A DNA stretch of 8,193 nucleotides from Actinomycetota bacterium. Its GTDB lineage: Bacteria; Actinomycetota; Acidimicrobiia; Acidimicrobiales; Ilumatobacteraceae. The notes beneath the pieces were generated by a model that ran no database searches, was not told the DNA's origin, and worked only from the letters and a program-made list of their open reading frames with translations. The translations under genes and the position numbers were made by a program. How positions within the stretch are numbered: the stretch's first letter is position 1; the number at the start of each line of letters is the position of its first letter. Shown piece after piece: positions 1-6,174 of the stretch. The stretch is from the NCBI GenBank assembly GCA_005788205.1, contig SXYT01000180.1, forward strand, positions 1 to 8,193, read 5' to 3'.

Positions 1-1172
1 CGATGCGCATCGCCCTGGGCACGGGGCTGCTGCAGGAGCCGGAGTTTCTGCTGCTCGACGATCCCACCAACCACCTGGACGCAGAGAGCGTCGACTGGCT
101 GGAGCGCTTCCTCCAGGAGTACCCCGGCACTGTCGTTGCGATCGCCCACGACCGCTACTTCCTGGACAACGTAGCGAAGTGGATCCTGGAACTGGACCGC
201 GGCCGCGGGTTCCCCTTCGAGGGCAACTACTCCAGCTGGCTGGAGCAGAAGCGCCAGCGCCTGGAGGCGGAGGACAAAGCGAGCGAGGGCCGCGCCCGCA
301 CGCTCGCCCGCGAGCTCGAGTGGGTGAAGATGTCGCCGAAGGCCCGCCAGGCGAAGGGCAAGGCACGACTCGCCGCGTACGACAAACTGCACGCTGAGGC
401 CATGGCCGCCGAACGCGGGCCGGACCGCCTGGAGATCGCGATCCCGGCGGGGCCGCGCCTCGGCGACACCGTGATCGAGGTTGACGGCATGTCGAAGGGC
501 TTCGGCGACCGCCTGCTCATCGACAACCTCTCGTTCAGGCTGCCCCCCGCCGGCATCGTCGGGATCATCGGCGCGAACGGCGCAGGCAAGACGACACTCT
601 TCCGCATGCTCGCCGGCCAGGAGGCCCCGGACTCGGGCACCATCACCGTGGGCGACACGGTGCAGATGAGCTACGTGGACCAGAACCGCGACGACCTCGA
701 CGCGAAGAAGACGGTCTACGAGGAGATCACCGACGGCGTCGAGCACATGAAGGTCGGCGGGCGCGAGATCCACGGCCGTGCCTACGTGGCGTCGTTCAAC
801 TTCAAGGGCAGCGACCAGCAGAAACTCGTGGGCGACCTCTCGGGCGGCGAGCGCAACCGTGTGCACCTCGCCAAGCTGCTGAAGCGGGGCGGCAACCTGA
901 TGCTGCTCGACGAGCCCACGAACGACCTCGATGTGGACACTCTCCGTGCCCTCGAGGACGCGCTCGAGCAGTTCCCGGGCTGCGCTGTTGTCATCAGCCA
1001 CGCCCGCTGGTTCCTCGACCGAATCGCGACACACGTGCTCGCCTTCGAGGGCGACAGCCAGGTGCGGTGGTTCGAGGGCAATTTCAGCGAGTACGAGTCA
1101 TGGCGGCGCAAGGAACTGGGTGCGGCGGCCGAGCAACCGCACCGCATCAAGTACAAGCCGCTGGCGAGGTGA
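1..1172 (+). CDS. ettA: Energy-dependent translational throttle protein EttA (ABC-F), 5' end outside the window
   Basis: ABC-F ATPase that binds the ribosomal E site and gates entry into elongation according to ATP/ADP level (known for E. coli EttA). The reading frame is open to the left edge, so the first Met here (base 3) is internal. About 389 residues of a family normally near 555 are present. In order, numbering from base 3: end of NBD1 with Walker B (LLLDDPTNHLD, residues 16-26) and switch His (AHDR, 48-51); the inter-domain linker with WLEQK (79-83) and the basic KARQAKGKARL stretch (113-123); NBD2 with P-loop GANGAGKT (190-197), signature LSGGER (279-284), Walker B LMLLDEPTNDLD (299-310) and SHAR (332-335). 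The C-terminus RIKYK is typical of EttA. Two positions are odd: the NBD1 catalytic Glu is Asp, and the residue after the NBD2 switch His is Ala rather than Asp. Colinearity with E. coli EttA from memory is very close, so the family call is firm. The arm motif of NBD1 lies outside the window. Confidence 0.96.
   Translation, partial: MRIALGTGLLQEPEFLLLDDPTNHLDAESVDWLERFLQEYPGTVVAIAHDRYFLDNVAKWILELDRGRGFPFEGNYSSWLEQKRQRLEAEDKASEGRARTLARELEWVKMSPKARQAKGKARLAAYDKLHAEAMAAERGPDRLEIAIPAGPRLGDTVIEVDGMSKGFGDRLLIDNLSFRLPPAGIVGIIGANGAGKTTLFRMLAGQEAPDSGTITVGDTVQMSYVDQNRDDLDAKKTVYEEITDGVEHMKVGGREIHGRAYVASFNFKGSDQQKLVGDLSGGERNRVHLAKLLKRGGNLMLLDEPTNDLDVDTLRALEDALEQFPGCAVVISHARWFLDRIATHVLAFEGDSQVRWFEGNFSEYESWRRKELGAAAEQPHRIKYKPLAR
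1166..1172 (+). promoter_or_regulatory. Shine-Dalgarno site overlapping the ettA stop codon
   Basis: GAGGTGA matches the anti-SD of 16S rRNA. It ends with the ettA TGA and lies 4 bases before the GTG at 1177. This fixes the start of the small membrane protein and suggests its translation is coupled to the end of ettA. Confidence 0.6.
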
Positions 1173-1176
1173 CCCA

Positions 1177-1488
1177 GTGTTCCTGCGCGTCCTCAGGCCC
1201 GTCTGCGGGATCATCTTCGTCTCGGGCATCGCGGGAATCATCGTGACCTCGATCAACGGGAACAACGCCGGCTGGGTGCTCACCATCGGGATGGTCACGG
1301 CAGTCGCGGCACTCGTGCTCATCGCGGTCACCGCGGCGTCCCCGAGGCCGCGCATCGACGTGTTCGACGACGTGATCGCGGAGCGGGTGGAGCAACGGAT
1401 CGCCGCGCTCGTGGCCGCGGGAACGGACGAGGCCGAGGCACGAGCACTCGTGCGCGACGCTCTCGAGATGGCGCGCGGTACGAAGTGA
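1177..1488 (+). CDS. Small two-helix membrane protein of unknown function
   Basis: 103 residues from a GTG start. The frame is open further upstream, but that upstream part overlaps ettA and is its shadow. The GTG at 1177 has a good Shine-Dalgarno (GAGGTGA) and begins just as the composition becomes hydrophobic. Visible layout: a short basic start (FLRVLRP), hydrophobic segment 1 at about residues 9-25, a polar turn (SINGNNAG), segment 2 at about 33-54, a PRPR hinge, then a charged C-terminal region (about 60-103) rich in Ala, Glu and Arg and likely helical. I infer a hairpin anchored in the cytoplasmic membrane with a helical tail, probably cytoplasmic by the positive-inside rule. I do not recognise a family and assign no function. 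It sits between ettA (4-base gap) and cysQ (GTGA overlap), so the three are very likely one transcript. Confidence 0.75.
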   Translation: MFLRVLRPVCGIIFVSGIAGIIVTSINGNNAGWVLTIGMVTAVAALVLIAVTAASPRPRIDVFDDVIAERVEQRIAALVAAGTDEAEARALVRDALEMARGTK

Positions 1489-2267
1489 CACACGAGGTCC
1501 CGGCGGAGTGGTCCGGCCTCGACGACCATGCCCTCGCCGGTGAACTGGCCGCCGAGGCCGGTCGCCTGCTCGTGGCACACCGCGACTCCCTCGTCAGCCG
1601 CGGCACCACGCACTGGATGCTCTGCGACACCGGTGACGCGCTCGGCCACGACTTCCTGACGGACGCACTGCGCGCGACCCGCCCCGCCGACTCCGTTCTC
1701 TCGGAGGAGGGGGCCGACGACCGCACGCGCCTCGCGAACGACCGTGTCTGGATCGTCGACCCACTCGACGGCACGAACGAATACGGCGAGAACCGCGGTG
1801 ACTGGGCCGTCCACGTGGCCCTGTGGGAGAAGGGTCGGCTCGCAGCGGGCGCGGTCGCACTGCCCGCGTTCGACCGGGTCTTTCTCACCGATCCTGCGCC
1901 CGTGATCGCGCCCCGCCCGGAGGGCAGCCCCCGGCTCGTGACCTCGCGCAACAGAGCCCCGTACGCGGCGATCGTCGTGGCGAACGCCCTCGGTTGCGAC
2001 GCGTTCCGCCTGGGCAGCGCAGGTGCCAAGGCGATGTCGATCGTGATGAACGAGGCCGACATCTACATCCACGACGGGGGCATGTACCAGTGGGACTCTG
2101 CGGCGCCCGCCGCGGTCGCGGAGGCGGCAGGTCTGCACACCAGCCGCGTCGACGGCTCGCCGCTCGTCTACAACGGCAGGGAGGCGTGGCTGCCGGACTT
2201 CATCGTGTGCCGCAAGGAACTTGCCGACGAGGTCCTCCACGCCCTCTGGGGCGGCCGCGAGGACTGA
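1485..2267 (+). CDS. cysQ: 3'-phosphoadenosine 5'-phosphate (PAP) phosphatase, CysQ-like inositol monophosphatase family
   Basis: Mg-dependent phosphatase of the IMPase/FIG superfamily. CysQ removes the 3'-phosphate of PAP (or PAPS), giving AMP, and relieves PAP build-up from sulfate assimilation. The 260-residue length fits. Metal-binding motifs are all present: GD at 50-51, SEE at 73-75, VDPLDGTNE at 91-99 (D92, D95) and WDSAAP at 203-208 (D204). The flanking text (DDRVWI-type strand, DWAVHVALW, GSAGAKAMS, SRVDGSPLVYN) closely follows the mycobacterial CysQ (Rv2131c) pattern as I remember it, which favours CysQ over plain inositol or histidinol phosphatases. Activity on inositol phosphates or fructose-1,6-bisphosphate cannot be excluded, since mycobacterial CysQ has been reported to act more broadly. 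The start is a GTG whose last two bases are in the TGA of the preceding gene (GTGA), with no strong Shine-Dalgarno, so translation is probably coupled. cysD/cysN on the opposite strand later in the window supports a sulfur role. Confidence 0.88.
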   Translation: MTHEVPAEWSGLDDHALAGELAAEAGRLLVAHRDSLVSRGTTHWMLCDTGDALGHDFLTDALRATRPADSVLSEEGADDRTRLANDRVWIVDPLDGTNEYGENRGDWAVHVALWEKGRLAAGAVALPAFDRVFLTDPAPVIAPRPEGSPRLVTSRNRAPYAAIVVANALGCDAFRLGSAGAKAMSIVMNEADIYIHDGGMYQWDSAAPAAVAEAAGLHTSRVDGSPLVYNGREAWLPDFIVCRKELADEVLHALWGGRED

Positions 2268-2283
2268 ACCCCGCGCGGGCCGC
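2251..2283. terminator. GC-rich hairpin at a convergent gene junction, possible bidirectional terminator
   Basis: GCGGCCGCG (2251-2259) can pair with CGC-G-GGCCGC (2274-2283) to give 9 base pairs with one bulged G (2277) and a loop of 14 bases. It spans the cysQ stop and the 16-bp gap to the CoA-transferase stop. There is no T tract on either strand, so a classical intrinsic terminator is not shown; in high-GC DNA such stems also occur by chance. Confidence 0.3.
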
Positions 2284-3429
2284 TCACCATTCTGGGGTGT
2301 GTTCGCCGAGTCTCGGCACCGGCCCGTACGTGGGCTCGTACCCGCCGAAATCAACGGGCGAGTTCACCGCGCGGTACGGCTCCTCCCCCGGCTGGGGCGT
2401 CATGTCCACGAAGGAACCTGCCGCGATGACCTGCGGGTCCTCGATGGCCTCGGGGATCGAGTTGAGCGGGGCCCACCACACGTCGTGCTCATCAAACTGC
2501 GAGGTCCAGTGTGCGTACGTCTGTGTCGCGAAGTGCGCGTCGAGTTCTGCGATCACCGCCGCGCAGTTGACGGCCCGTTCGCGCGCCGTGGCGAAGCCCT
2601 CGCGCCCCGCGAGGTCCTGGCGGCCGATCGCCCCCAGCAGCCCGGGCCAGTGCCGGTCACCCTCGAGACCGAGCAGCCAGAACGCACGCCCGTCCCCGGC
2701 CACGTAGTTGAGAATCTGCGGCGCCGGGTTCTGCTCCCGCCTCTTGGTGCCGGTCCGCTTGCCGAAGCGCAGCTGGACACCGACGTCCCACCCGATCGTG
2801 TAGATGCCGGTGCGCAGGAGCGACGTCTCGACGACGCGCCCCTTCCCCGTCCGCTCGCGGTCGAACAGTGCCGCCATCACCCCTGCGCACATCGAGAGCC
2901 CGGTCGTGTGGTCGCCCTGGCCGCTGCGCACCCCCGGCGGGTTGTCCCCCGGTGCGACCAGAGTGTGGGCAAGGCCGCTGCGCGCCCAGAACGCGCCCAC
3001 GTCATAGCCCGCACGGTCGACGTCAGGCCCGCTGGAGCCGTAGCCGGTCAGCAGGCCGTAGACGAGACGCGGGTAGCGCGCAGTGAGCGACTCCGGGTCG
3101 AGACCCATCCGTGCGAGTCCGGCCGGGCGCACGTTCGACACGAAGACATCGGCCTCCGCGAGCAGGCGATGCATGGTGGCGAGGTCGTCATCGGTGCGCA
3201 GGTCGAGAACCACGGACTTCTTGCCGCGGTTGTCGATCTCGAACGGGGGCACGCCCGCCTGGTCCGCCACGCCGAGCGCCCCGAACACCGCCCTCTGCGG
3301 GTCGCCCGTGGGGGGCTCGACCTTGATGACGTTCGCACCCCAGTCGGCCATCAACCCCGTCGCCGCGGGCCCCGCGACCCACACGCCGAGTTCGACGACC
3401 TTCACCCCGTGCAACGGACCGTTCGTCAT
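2284..3429 (-). CDS. CaiB/BaiF family III CoA-transferase
   Basis: Family III enzymes move CoA between acyl groups through an aspartyl-CoA thioester on an interlocked dimer. The protein is 381 residues from the ATG at 3429, the usual length. Motifs: N-terminal LHGVKVVELGVWVAGP (6-21); GANVIKVEPPTGDPQR (31-46); NRGKKSVVLDL (67-77); NVRP (99-102); RAGYD (139-143), where D143 is the expected catalytic Asp; SGQGDHTTGLSM (169-180) and RTGKGRVVETSLL (193-205). The frame extends 15 codons further up to 3474, but the chosen start is preceded by TAGGGGG 4 bases away and directly begins the conserved fold. The substrate cannot be read from sequence. Family members serve carnitine, bile acid, oxalate, succinyl/itaconyl, mesaconyl or alpha-methylacyl-CoA metabolism. 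It is a lone gene between cysQ (convergent) and the kinase gene (divergent), with no pathway partners beside it. Confidence 0.93.
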   Translation of the reverse strand: MTNGPLHGVKVVELGVWVAGPAATGLMADWGANVIKVEPPTGDPQRAVFGALGVADQAGVPPFEIDNRGKKSVVLDLRTDDDLATMHRLLAEADVFVSNVRPAGLARMGLDPESLTARYPRLVYGLLTGYGSSGPDVDRAGYDVGAFWARSGLAHTLVAPGDNPPGVRSGQGDHTTGLSMCAGVMAALFDRERTGKGRVVETSLLRTGIYTIGWDVGVQLRFGKRTGTKRREQNPAPQILNYVAGDGRAFWLLGLEGDRHWPGLLGAIGRQDLAGREGFATARERAVNCAAVIAELDAHFATQTYAHWTSQFDEHDVWWAPLNSIPEAIEDPQVIAAGSFVDMTPQPGEEPYRAVNSPVDFGGYEPTYGPVPRLGEHTPEW

Positions 3430-3433
3430 GGTG

Positions 3434-3440
3434 CCCCCTA
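3434..3440 (-). promoter_or_regulatory. Ribosome binding site of the CoA-transferase
   Basis: On the minus strand TAGGGGG lies 4 bases before the ATG at 3429. It decides between this start and upstream in-frame ATG codons at 3452 and 3474, which have no comparable site. Confidence 0.5.
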
Positions 3441-3453
3441 TTCCCGGGGCCAT

Positions 3454-3477
3454 TGTGTCGCATGACGCCCGCACACA
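3454..3477. promoter_or_regulatory. Inverted repeat in the divergent promoter region, possible operator
   Basis: TGTGT (3454-3458) and ACACA (3473-3477) form half-sites separated by 14 bases, extended imperfectly by the inner CG. They lie centrally in the 95-bp non-coding gap (3430-3524) between the divergent CoA-transferase and kinase genes. The gap also holds two CCCTAT elements (3436-3441 and 3479-3484) followed by G runs. These are visible patterns only; no regulator is identified. Confidence 0.2.
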
Positions 3478-3524
3478 GCCCTATCGGGGGGGTGTGGACG
3501 CCGCAGCAACGGCAGACTTGGGGC

Positions 3525-5120
3525 GTGACGAACCCCCCGCAGGACACCACCTGGGCAAACTTCACTGACGACGCGCCGTGGGTGCTCGACAGGTCCGACA
3601 TCGCGTGGGACCGCATTGCCGTCGTGCTGCGCGACAACGCCCGCCGTGAGGTCCCCCGCCTCATCAAGCGTCGCCGCCTGCCGCCGCTCGGCCGGCTCGT
3701 CATGGTCGTGGCCACACTGGGCTGGGCGATCGCACCGTGGTGGGTGCGCAAGAAGCGCGGACGATTCACGACACCCGAGCAGTCGCGCGCGAACCTGTCG
3801 CTGAGGCTGCGCCGCGCGATCGAGCGCCTCGGTGCCACGTACATCAAGCTCGCCCAGATCATCTCGAGCGGCGAGGGATTGTTCCCCGCCGAGCTCGTGG
3901 ACGAGTTCAAGCGGTGCCGTGACCAGGTGCCGGCCGAGTCGTGGGACAAGGTGCGCCTCACCGTCGAGCAGGACCTCGGCGCGCGCATCGACCAGGTCTT
4001 CTCGTCATTCGACCGCACGGCCCTCGCGGCGGCATCCATCGCCCAGGTGCACGCGGCGACGCTCCTGACCGGCGAGGAGGTCGTGGTCAAGGTGCAGCGG
4101 CCCACCGTGTCGGTGATGGTGCGCAAGGACCTGACGGTCATGGCCTGGATTGCCCCGTTCCTCATCGGCCGGATTCCCGTCGCCGCACTTGCGAACCCGC
4201 CCGCTCTCGTGGAGTTGTTCGCCGAGACCATCGTGGAGGAACTCGACTTCCGCATGGAAGCGGCCAACATGGTCGACATCGCGAGCATCCTCCGTGAGCT
4301 CGACCAGGACGGCTACGTGGTCCCGCGCCCCCATCCCCGCCTCGTCAAGCGCAGGATCCTCGTCATGCAGCGGCTCCGCGGCTTCAACTTCGACGACGTG
4401 GCAGGCATGAAGGCCGCGGGCATCGACACGGAGACCGTCGTGAAGACGGGCATGATCGCATTCATGGAGGGAGCGCTCATCCACGGCGTGTTCCACGGCG
4501 ACCTCCACGGCGGCAATCTCTTCGTTCTCCCCGACGGACGCACCGCACTCCTCGACTTCGGCATCGTCGGCCGTCTCACCAACAAGAAGCGTCTCGCGTT
4601 CATGCGGCTCATGCTCGGTGCGACCACCAATGACCTCCGCGGCCAGGTGAAGGCACTGTGCGACCTCGGTGCGCTCCCCCAGGACACCGATATCGACGCG
4701 GTCATCCGGGACCTCGGTCTCGACCAGCCCACGGTCGACCCCACCTCTCTCTCCGGGGAGGAACTGGTCAGGGAGGTGCAGCGCATCGTGAAGGCACTGC
4801 TGGCCTACGGCGCAAAACTCCCGAAGGAACTCATGCTCTACGTGAAGAACATGGTGTTTCTCGACGGTGCGATCGCCCGCCTCGCCCCCGATCTCGACAT
4901 CATCGGTGAACTCACCAACATCTCCATGACGTTCATGCAGCGCCACGGCATGAGACTTGCCCAGGAACTGGGTGTGAACCCCGACGACATCGAGATCGAC
5001 ATGGGCAGCCTCAAGGCGGGCCTCGGCGTCAGCGAGTCGACCGAGACCCTCACCTACCGCCAGCTCCAGGAGCGCCGCGACCTCATCAACAGGCGGATGC
5101 GCGACCACATCGGCATATGA
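3525..5120 (+). CDS. ABC1/UbiB/AarF (COQ8-like) atypical protein kinase family protein
   Basis: Member of the UbiB/COQ8 protein-kinase-like family, ATP-binding proteins tied to isoprenoid quinone or lipid homeostasis. Numbering from the GTG at 3525 (531 residues): hydrophobic segment about 56-73 followed by basic residues; KxGQ-equivalent KLAQ (108-111); Ala-rich loop AAASIAQVH (168-176); VVKVQRP (187-193) with the nucleotide-binding Lys (K189); EELDF (238-242); catalytic-loop motif HGDLHGGN (324-331); DFG (344-346). All catalytic elements are intact, but the KxGQ Gly is Ala (A110). The C-terminal region lacks an obvious pair of transmembrane helices, unlike E. coli UbiB. The frame runs up to 3453, but the extra 24 codons look non-coding; the GTG has only a G-rich stretch before it and a CANNNT box (3513-3518) six bases upstream, so it may be leaderless. 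A GTG at 3492 or ATG at 3462 is a less likely start. The 3' end overlaps nucS by ATGA. In a menaquinone-using actinobacterium the substrate is unknown. Confidence 0.9.
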   Translation: MTNPPQDTTWANFTDDAPWVLDRSDIAWDRIAVVLRDNARREVPRLIKRRRLPPLGRLVMVVATLGWAIAPWWVRKKRGRFTTPEQSRANLSLRLRRAIERLGATYIKLAQIISSGEGLFPAELVDEFKRCRDQVPAESWDKVRLTVEQDLGARIDQVFSSFDRTALAAASIAQVHAATLLTGEEVVVKVQRPTVSVMVRKDLTVMAWIAPFLIGRIPVAALANPPALVELFAETIVEELDFRMEAANMVDIASILRELDQDGYVVPRPHPRLVKRRILVMQRLRGFNFDDVAGMKAAGIDTETVVKTGMIAFMEGALIHGVFHGDLHGGNLFVLPDGRTALLDFGIVGRLTNKKRLAFMRLMLGATTNDLRGQVKALCDLGALPQDTDIDAVIRDLGLDQPTVDPTSLSGEELVREVQRIVKALLAYGAKLPKELMLYVKNMVFLDGAIARLAPDLDIIGELTNISMTFMQRHGMRLAQELGVNPDDIEIDMGSLKAGLGVSESTETLTYRQLQERRDLINRRMRDHIGI

Positions 5121-5779
5121 GGCTGGTCGTCGCGCGCTGCAGCGTCGTCTACACGGGGCGGCTCGAGACCCGACTGGCGGAGGCGACGCGCCTCATCATG
5201 GTGAAGGCTGACGGGTGCGTGGCGATCCACGCCGATGGCGGTGCGTACAAGCCGCTGAACTGGATGAACGCCCCGAACGAGCTGCTCGAGTTGGCGGACC
5301 GGTGGGAGGTTCGCAACAAGAAGGGCGAGGTGATGACCATCCACCTGCTCGAGATCATCAGTGACTCTGCCCATGACCTCGGCACCGACCCGGGCCTGGA
5401 GAAGGACGGCGTGGAGGCACACCTCCAGGAACTGCTCGCCGAGATGCCCCACGTCATGGAGGACGGTCTCACGCTCCTCCGGCGCGAGCACTACACCGCA
5501 CTCGGCCCCGTCGACATCCTGTGCCGGGACCCGCAGGGCCGCACGGTCGTCATCGAGGTGAAGCGCCGCGGGGAGATTGACGGCGTGGAGCAACTGACCC
5601 GCTACCTCGCGGACCTTGCCAACGACCCCACCCTCGGCGAGCTGCGCGGCATGTTCGTGGCACAGTCCATCAAACCCCAGGCCCGCACGCTGGCGGAGTC
5701 GCGGGGAATCGTCTGCGTGGAGGTCGACTACGACGAGCTGCGGGGCAACAAGGCCGACGACTGGACACTCTTTTCCTGA
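5117..5779 (+). CDS. nucS: Mismatch-specific endonuclease NucS/EndoMS
   Basis: Endonuclease of non-canonical mismatch repair in Actinobacteria and many Archaea, which lack MutS/MutL; it cuts both strands at certain mismatches (G-T, G-G, T-T in characterised homologues). The 220-residue length is typical. The N-terminal DNA-binding/dimer domain has MRLVVARCSV (1-10) and KADGCVAIHADGGAYKPLNWM (30-50, with the KPLNWM core). The C-terminal RecB/PD-(D/E)XK-like nuclease domain has GPVDILCRD (130-138, D133), VVIEVKRRGEIDG (144-156, E147 and K149) and the following EQLTRYL (158-164). The C-terminus DDWTLFS resembles the short hydrophobic tail used for binding the sliding clamp (inference). The ATG overlaps the stop of the kinase gene (ATGA) with no evident Shine-Dalgarno, so translation is probably coupled. 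All active-site residues seem intact. Confidence 0.96.
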   Translation: MRLVVARCSVVYTGRLETRLAEATRLIMVKADGCVAIHADGGAYKPLNWMNAPNELLELADRWEVRNKKGEVMTIHLLEIISDSAHDLGTDPGLEKDGVEAHLQELLAEMPHVMEDGLTLLRREHYTALGPVDILCRDPQGRTVVIEVKRRGEIDGVEQLTRYLADLANDPTLGELRGMFVAQSIKPQARTLAESRGIVCVEVDYDELRGNKADDWTLFS

Positions 5780-5792
5780 ACCCTGTCGCGGG

Positions 5793-5798
5793 TAGTGT
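5793..5798 (+). promoter_or_regulatory. Putative -10 box of a leaderless transcript for the VOC gene
   Basis: TAGTGT fits the actinobacterial TANNNT -10 consensus and ends six bases before the ATG at 5805, which would place the transcript start at or next to the start codon. No Shine-Dalgarno precedes this ATG. A T-rich stretch at 5771-5774 is a weak candidate for the -35 region. It lies in the 25-bp gap after nucS. Confidence 0.45.
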
Positions 5799-5804
5799 CG
5801 GCCC

Positions 5805-6173
5805 ATGTCAACGGAGCACACCTCGCCGGACTGGGCAAGACCCGTCGTCTACTTCTCGATCGAGGCCCGCGATGCGGACGCACAGCGCGAGTTCTACCGT
5901 GCGCTGTTCAACTGGGGTATCGGCGACGGACCGATCATGCAGATCTCGACGGGCCCGGGCTCACCGGAGGCCGGGATCAACGGTCACATCAACGCCGGCG
6001 CGGTTCCCCGCGTGTCCATCTACGTGCAGGTGCGTGACATCCACGCCACGCTCGAGAGAGCCGAGTCGATGGGCGGGACCGTGGTGTTCCGGCCGTACCA
6101 GATCCCCGGTGGCGCGATGATCGCCACCATCACGGACCCCGAGGGAAACTCCGTGGGGATAGTCCAGCAGTGA
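5805..6173 (+). CDS. VOC (glyoxalase/bleomycin-resistance fold) family protein
   Basis: A 122-residue single-domain protein of the vicinal oxygen chelate superfamily, which includes glyoxalases, dioxygenases and drug-binding resistance proteins. The sequence shows the beta-alpha-beta-beta-beta pattern twice: PVVYFSIEARDADAQREFYRALFNW (13-37) for the first module, and RVSIYVQVRDIHATLERAESMGGTV (69-93), then IATITDPEGNSVGIVQ (106-121) for the second. The DPEGN turn near the end is a strong family mark. The fragment GPGSPEAGINGHI resembles the small VOC domains annotated as glyoxalase-like or hydroxylase-like in actinobacteria. The usual metal ligands are not clearly all present (no His in strand 1; Glu at 20), so it may be a non-metal or small-molecule binding form. 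Substrate unknown. It probably has its own promoter (TANNNT at 5793-5798) and ends one base before the convergent 86-residue gene. Confidence 0.85.
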   Translation: MSTEHTSPDWARPVVYFSIEARDADAQREFYRALFNWGIGDGPIMQISTGPGSPEAGINGHINAGAVPRVSIYVQVRDIHATLERAESMGGTVVFRPYQIPGGAMIATITDPEGNSVGIVQQ

Positions 6174-6174
6174 C

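Noticed and set aside
931..1176. Upstream extension of the small membrane protein inside ettA
   Set aside because: The extension is a Ser/Arg-rich out-of-frame reading of ettA NBD2; the GTG at 1177 has a good Shine-Dalgarno and begins the hydrophobic protein.
2251..2258. 8-base palindrome GCGGCCGC as a possible protein-binding site
   Set aside because: It lies within cysQ codons and such palindromes are expected in high-GC DNA; kept only as part of the hairpin candidate.
1098..2354. 418-codon open frame on the minus strand across the membrane protein and cysQ genes
   Set aside because: It covers the well-supported cysQ and reads through the ettA end; the product has low-complexity Arg/Val/Ala composition and no recognisable motif.
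2221..3465. 414-codon open frame on the plus strand opposite the CoA-transferase
   Set aside because: The minus strand carries all family III CoA-transferase motifs; the plus-strand product is an Arg/Pro/His-rich shadow.
3453..3524. N-terminal extension of the kinase gene to the ATG at 3453
   Set aside because: The extra 24 codons overlap the divergent promoter region and have no coding-like composition; the GTG at 3525 is a better fit.
3188..4288. 366-codon minus-strand frame across the divergent promoter and kinase N-terminus
   Set aside because: It spans two real genes in opposite orientation plus their promoter gap; Ser/Arg-rich composition without domains.
4005..5108. 367-codon minus-strand frame opposite the kinase C-terminal half
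   Set aside because: It is antisense to the catalytic motifs of the UbiB-like protein; His/Glu/Val-rich shadow.
5054..5821. 255-codon minus-strand frame opposite nucS
   Set aside because: NucS on the plus strand is unambiguous; this frame has no start context or domain.
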